DNA of 64,000 nucleotides from Vibrio sp. SCSIO 43136 (lineage in GTDB: Bacteria; Pseudomonadota; Gammaproteobacteria; Enterobacterales; Vibrionaceae). Shown here in pieces: positions 61,469 to 64,000 of this stretch. The stretch spans positions 1,922,001 through 1,986,000 of the forward strand of contig NZ_CP071848.1 in the NCBI RefSeq assembly GCF_023716565.1. The letters run 5' to 3'. The notes beneath the pieces are model-generated. The model was not told where the DNA came from, did not search any database, and saw nothing but the letters and a program-made list of their open reading frames with translations. A program made the position numbers and the translations under genes. The number at the start of each line of letters is the position of its first letter. The first letter of the stretch is position 1.

Positions 61469-62656
61469 TCAACCTGCTATGAGTGACTTAATCCGATTTA
61501 TAAGTTTCTTACCTAGTTCTGGAGGAACAGCATTACCTATTTGTCTGGCCTTTTCAGTATTGCTTCCTTCAAAATCAAACCAGTCTGGAAACGATTGCAG
61601 TCTCGCAGCATGCCTTAGCGTAATACCATGATTTAACCATGGGTGAACGAATCTTCCTTTCGATGGATTATTGCAACCAGTGGTAATAGTATTGCTAGGT
61701 GTATGAATCAAGATTCGCCCGTATACATCCTTATGCCCCTTATAGCCATTGGAATGACAACGCAATCTATGTTTGAGACCTGCATCTTCCCTACTACCAT
61801 TAAGTGGAGTATCTTTGAATCTCTCTACCATTATTTCAGTTGGTAACATATGTACATCACATGGATCATTGGCTTTAAATGGCTTGCCAAATTCCAACTC
61901 ATCTAATAGTTTATAGATATGCTCTTTAGAGGGTTTTCCACTGTACTTCGTTTTAAAATATTCTTTCCAATAACGAGAGTATAGCTTTTTGGGAACAGGC
62001 TCAAACACACTAGATGCTGTCTTCCATTTAGGTTGGTTATTGGAGGTATGTGAGAAATGTGTTGGTTTAGGGGGAAAGTCAAAGCTTTCACATGTTATAT
62101 CTTTTCTAACACCAAGAATAAATACCCTTTTTCTATTTTGTGGAACCCCATAGTCTTTGGCATTTATGATATCACAAAATATTACGTCATACCCAGCGTC
62201 ATTTGACGATGCTATAAATTGATTTAAAAAAGATTCATGCCGTTTCCAAAGTAAACCAGCAACATTTTCAACTAAGAAAGCTTTAGGCTTAAGCTTATCT
62301 ACAAATTCAAAGTACCGAAGTAACAACTTATTCCGAGGATCATTGACACCAGCATTATTTATGCGGTGTGTAGAAAATCCCTGGCAAGGGGGGCCGCCTA
62401 AAATGATATCAAGCTCACCTTTATCTAAGGATAATGATTTCCGTAATTCTTCTGGGTCAACATTGTTAATATCACCAGCAGTTTTTCCTGCCCTGACATC
62501 AATTTTTTTGCCTTTTTCTTCAATGAAATTCTTTATATAAGTATTGGCTGCAGATTGATCAAACTCTACAGCAGCCAATACTTCCACACCAACTTCTAAA
62601 GCCGCAAGTGTGAAACCTCCTGCACCAGCAAACAAATCAATGGCTCTAACTGTCAT
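61469..62656 (-). CDS. DNA cytosine-5 methyltransferase
   Basis: 395 residues with the m5C motifs in order: I (DLFAGAGGF), IV (GGPPCQGFS, catalytic Cys91), VI (LVENVAGLL), VIII (VPQNRKRVFILG), IX (RLQSFPDWF) and X (QIGNAVPP). The target-recognition region between VIII and IX is present, so it is a complete enzyme. ATG 62656 is chosen; a TTG one codon earlier is possible. The gene is AT-rich and no restriction endonuclease of known type is adjacent, but the OLD-type nuclease gene is convergent to it. It could mark self DNA. Confidence 0.93.
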   Translation of the reverse strand: MTVRAIDLFAGAGGFTLAALEVGVEVLAAVEFDQSAANTYIKNFIEEKGKKIDVRAGKTAGDINNVDPEELRKSLSLDKGELDIILGGPPCQGFSTHRINNAGVNDPRNKLLLRYFEFVDKLKPKAFLVENVAGLLWKRHESFLNQFIASSNDAGYDVIFCDIINAKDYGVPQNRKRVFILGVRKDITCESFDFPPKPTHFSHTSNNQPKWKTASSVFEPVPKKLYSRYWKEYFKTKYSGKPSKEHIYKLLDELEFGKPFKANDPCDVHMLPTEIMVERFKDTPLNGSREDAGLKHRLRCHSNGYKGHKDVYGRILIHTPSNTITTGCNNPSKGRFVHPWLNHGITLRHAARLQSFPDWFDFEGSNTEKARQIGNAVPPELGKKLINRIKSLIAG

Positions 62657-62776
62657 CAATACTTCTCTATTAACTTTTTGGGCTCATTCTATCATCTACA
62701 ATAGAAAAATCATTTGAATTAGCTCTAGTCTACTTGTAAATGAGCGCAATCTTTTAGGCTGCTTATGGAATCAAAA

Positions 62777-62802
62777 AAGCCCCAGCATTTCTGCTGGGGC
62801 TT
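62777..62802 (-). terminator. Terminator of the tRNA-Ser gene
   Basis: AAGCCCCAGCA (62777-62787) and TGCTGGGGCTT (62792-62802) form an 11-base stem, with T's following on the minus strand. It lies seven bases beyond the tRNA CCA end. Confidence 0.93.
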
Positions 62803-62808
62803 CGAATG

Positions 62809-62896
62809 TGGCGGTGAGTGAGAGATTCGAACTCTCGATACGTTGCCGTATACACACTTTCCAGGCGTGCTCCTTCAGCCACTCGGACAACTCACC
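62809..62896 (-). tRNA. tRNA-Ser(GGA)
   Basis: 88 bases with encoded CCA. The acceptor stem GGTGAGT pairs with ACTCACC. The anticodon loop contains GGA (CTGGAAA in the loop), reading TCC/TCT. There is a long variable arm as in tRNA-Ser, and the T arm GAGAGTTCGAATCTCTC. The 3' end faces left, towards the methyltransferase gene. Confidence 0.96.
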
Positions 62897-63053
62897 GTAT
62901 TTTGTAGTGTTGGGACTTGCTGTGCCAACGAGGCGCTAATTTAATGATTTACCGGGGGTTGGTCAAGCAGATTTCTTAAAAAAGTTGCCCATTTCGGTTT
63001 GATTGAACACTAATTAGCTATTTCTAACAAACTTTGATCAGATCGTTGATTTA

Positions 63054-63503
63054 TCAAGCGCTTTGGATGTAGCCCGGAACACGGAACCACTTGCGGCATG
63101 CATCAACAAAGTAGCCATAAAGAACACCAAGAATGCAGTAGCCAACTAGGTTACCGCTCACAGCCGTTAGAATCTGCTCTGATGTTGCGCCGATAGAGAT
63201 CAGGATTAGTGCGTATACAGGTGATTGGAAAGCAACGTAAGCGATGATATCGCTCACCTTCTGTGCCAATTCACTGCGGTGTACACGGCGGCCTGTGCGA
63301 AGTGCCCAATCACGGAACACACCGTAAGGCATCGCAATGGCGATATTTACTGGGATAGAGAGCATACGAGATGCAAGAGACTGCTCGAAAGACATACCCG
63401 AAATCATGACTTCAATAATCATGCCTGCGATAAAGCTGAACACTACCATCGCAAAAGTATCCGCTGCAAAGTTACGCACGCAGAACACACCTTTTAGTTT
63501 CAT
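63054..63503 (-). CDS. alaE: L-alanine exporter AlaE
   Basis: A 149-residue inner-membrane protein with four hydrophobic segments. The stretches FAADTFAMVVFSFIAGMIIEVMISGMSFEQSL, RMLSIPVNIAIAMPYGVFRDW and CRKWFRVPGY are diagnostic of AlaE. It exports L-alanine. It is a single gene to the right of the tRNA and probably belongs to the stable backbone. Confidence 0.94.
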   Translation of the reverse strand: MKLKGVFCVRNFAADTFAMVVFSFIAGMIIEVMISGMSFEQSLASRMLSIPVNIAIAMPYGVFRDWALRTGRRVHRSELAQKVSDIIAYVAFQSPVYALILISIGATSEQILTAVSGNLVGYCILGVLYGYFVDACRKWFRVPGYIQSA

Positions 63504-63726
63504 CGACTAACTTACCAAATAAAAAACTGCACATAAGGAAAATTTACAAAACAATCCACCAGACATTTACACACCTACCAGATTGGAGCGCTATTAGACC
63601 ACACCAATGGTAGAATTAGATTTCAAATTTAAAATAAAGTGATGAATATATAACTAGATTTGAATGCAAAACTAGAGAGTTTCGCTAGGCAGGTAATTTT
63701 GCTTAGATGAATGGTTGGTAATTGAT
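63504..63726. other. Intergenic region upstream of alaE
   Basis: AT-rich non-coding sequence of about 220 bases. I see no ORF, hairpin or clear operator here, except the probable promoter of alaE. Confidence 0.5.
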
Positions 63727-63753
63727 AAAAAAGGGCAATAAATGCCCTTTTTT
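63727..63753. terminator. Bidirectional-looking intrinsic terminator
   Basis: AAAAAAGGGCA (63727-63737) and TGCCCTTTTTT (63743-63753) form an 11-base stem over five bases, with T-rich on both strands. It ends the gene at the right window edge. Confidence 0.92.
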
Positions 63754-63765
63754 AGAATCTATAAA

Positions 63766-64000
63766 TCAGTCACTTAGAGGGTTCAAGGTGAGATAGTCCA
63801 AATCCTCTTGGGCTGGCAAGAGTTGGTTGTCGAGTGCAGCTCCAATGCGCTCTACGACTTCCAATGCGTCACTGTTTTTTTGCTTCTGGCAGTTAATACG
63901 CATTTGCTTAATGGCATCATTGGCTTTTTCAAACGATTGGTTCTCGACGTGTACATAGAGATCCACCAGTAATTGCTCAAAGGTCAGCCCTGCTGGTTGG
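63766..64000 (-). CDS. C-terminal end of a hypothetical gene (cut by window edge)
   Basis: The frame is open from 64000 to the TGA at 63766 and gives about 77 residues, rich in helix (FEKANDAIKQMRINCQKQKNSDALEVVERIGAAL). The true start lies to the right of the window; a GTG at 63966 is possible but gives only 66 residues. The family is not recognised. Confidence 0.6.
   Translation of the reverse strand, partial: QPAGLTFEQLLVDLYVHVENQSFEKANDAIKQMRINCQKQKNSDALEVVERIGAALDNQLLPAQEDLDYLTLNPLSD

Noticed and set aside
53368..62900. Prophage
   Set aside because: No integrase, capsid, tail or lysis genes are present; the mobile genes are RAYT transposases only.
1..64000. CRISPR array
   Set aside because: No array of short regularly spaced identical repeats was found. 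The only tandem repeats (59115-59470) have a 187-bp period and belong to the RAYT region.

Overview
The window looks like a Vibrio chromosome, most likely the accessory-rich second chromosome. This is judged from the codon style, the Vibrio-type AlaE, DeoD, NupC, TRAP and REP-associated transposase proteins, and the density of c-di-GMP genes. I cannot name the species. It contains about 59 protein genes, one tRNA-Ser(GGA), several clear intrinsic terminators and one mobile, defence-like region at the right end.

Layout. 1-1700: end of a chemotaxis operon (hypothetical membrane protein, CheY, STAS protein, CheA N-terminus). 1777-4263: a Cache-GGDEF-EAL c-di-GMP protein. 4494-7676: a PLP enzyme, a small protein behind a perfect FNR-type box, an EamA transporter and an outer-membrane protein. 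7873-21208: a sulfatase region with a secreted helical-repeat protein, an anaerobic sulfatase maturase, an FGE-fold lipoprotein that lacks the FGE cysteines, a complete MoxR/Bat operon, and a Cys-type sulfatase divergent from that operon. 21422-26802: phospholipase A, the MesX/MesD methionine synthase pair and four small genes. 26996-31888: a five-gene Opp/Nik-type ABC importer with Fur- and Zur-like palindromes upstream. 32124-39764: an Ntn hydrolase, an M42 peptidase, a CHASE diguanylate cyclase, a LysR/SDR/DUF4345 group and a DUF4442 protein. 39880-43362: an aldehyde dehydrogenase with a sigma-54 promoter, divergent from its AcoR-like activator. 43436-45737: LysR and a serine hydrolase. 46027-49362: a purine salvage operon (NupC-type transporter, DeoD, guanine deaminase). 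49429-53010: a TRAP transporter operon with OsmC and GYD genes.

53368-62900 is the most unusual part. A two-domain QueD-like gene has its last 258 bp repeated at 57675-57932. Between the copies lie a diguanylate cyclase and a REP-associated tyrosine transposase (RAYT). A second RAYT and tandem 187-bp repeats follow. Next comes a visibly AT-rich pair, an OLD-type ATPase/TOPRIM nuclease convergent with a DNA cytosine-5 methyltransferase, ending near the 3' side of tRNA-Ser. This pair resembles an unclassified restriction-like defence module. 63054-64000 holds alaE and a partial hypothetical gene.

Functional links. The maturase converts the active-site Cys of a sulfatase, and the 19643 sulfatase carries the required Cys motif. 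A shared palindrome in both divergent promoters suggests co-regulation with the MoxR/Bat operon. NupC, DeoD and GuaD form a nucleoside uptake and purine breakdown route. The AcoR-like protein probably drives the aldehyde dehydrogenase through three upstream binding sites.
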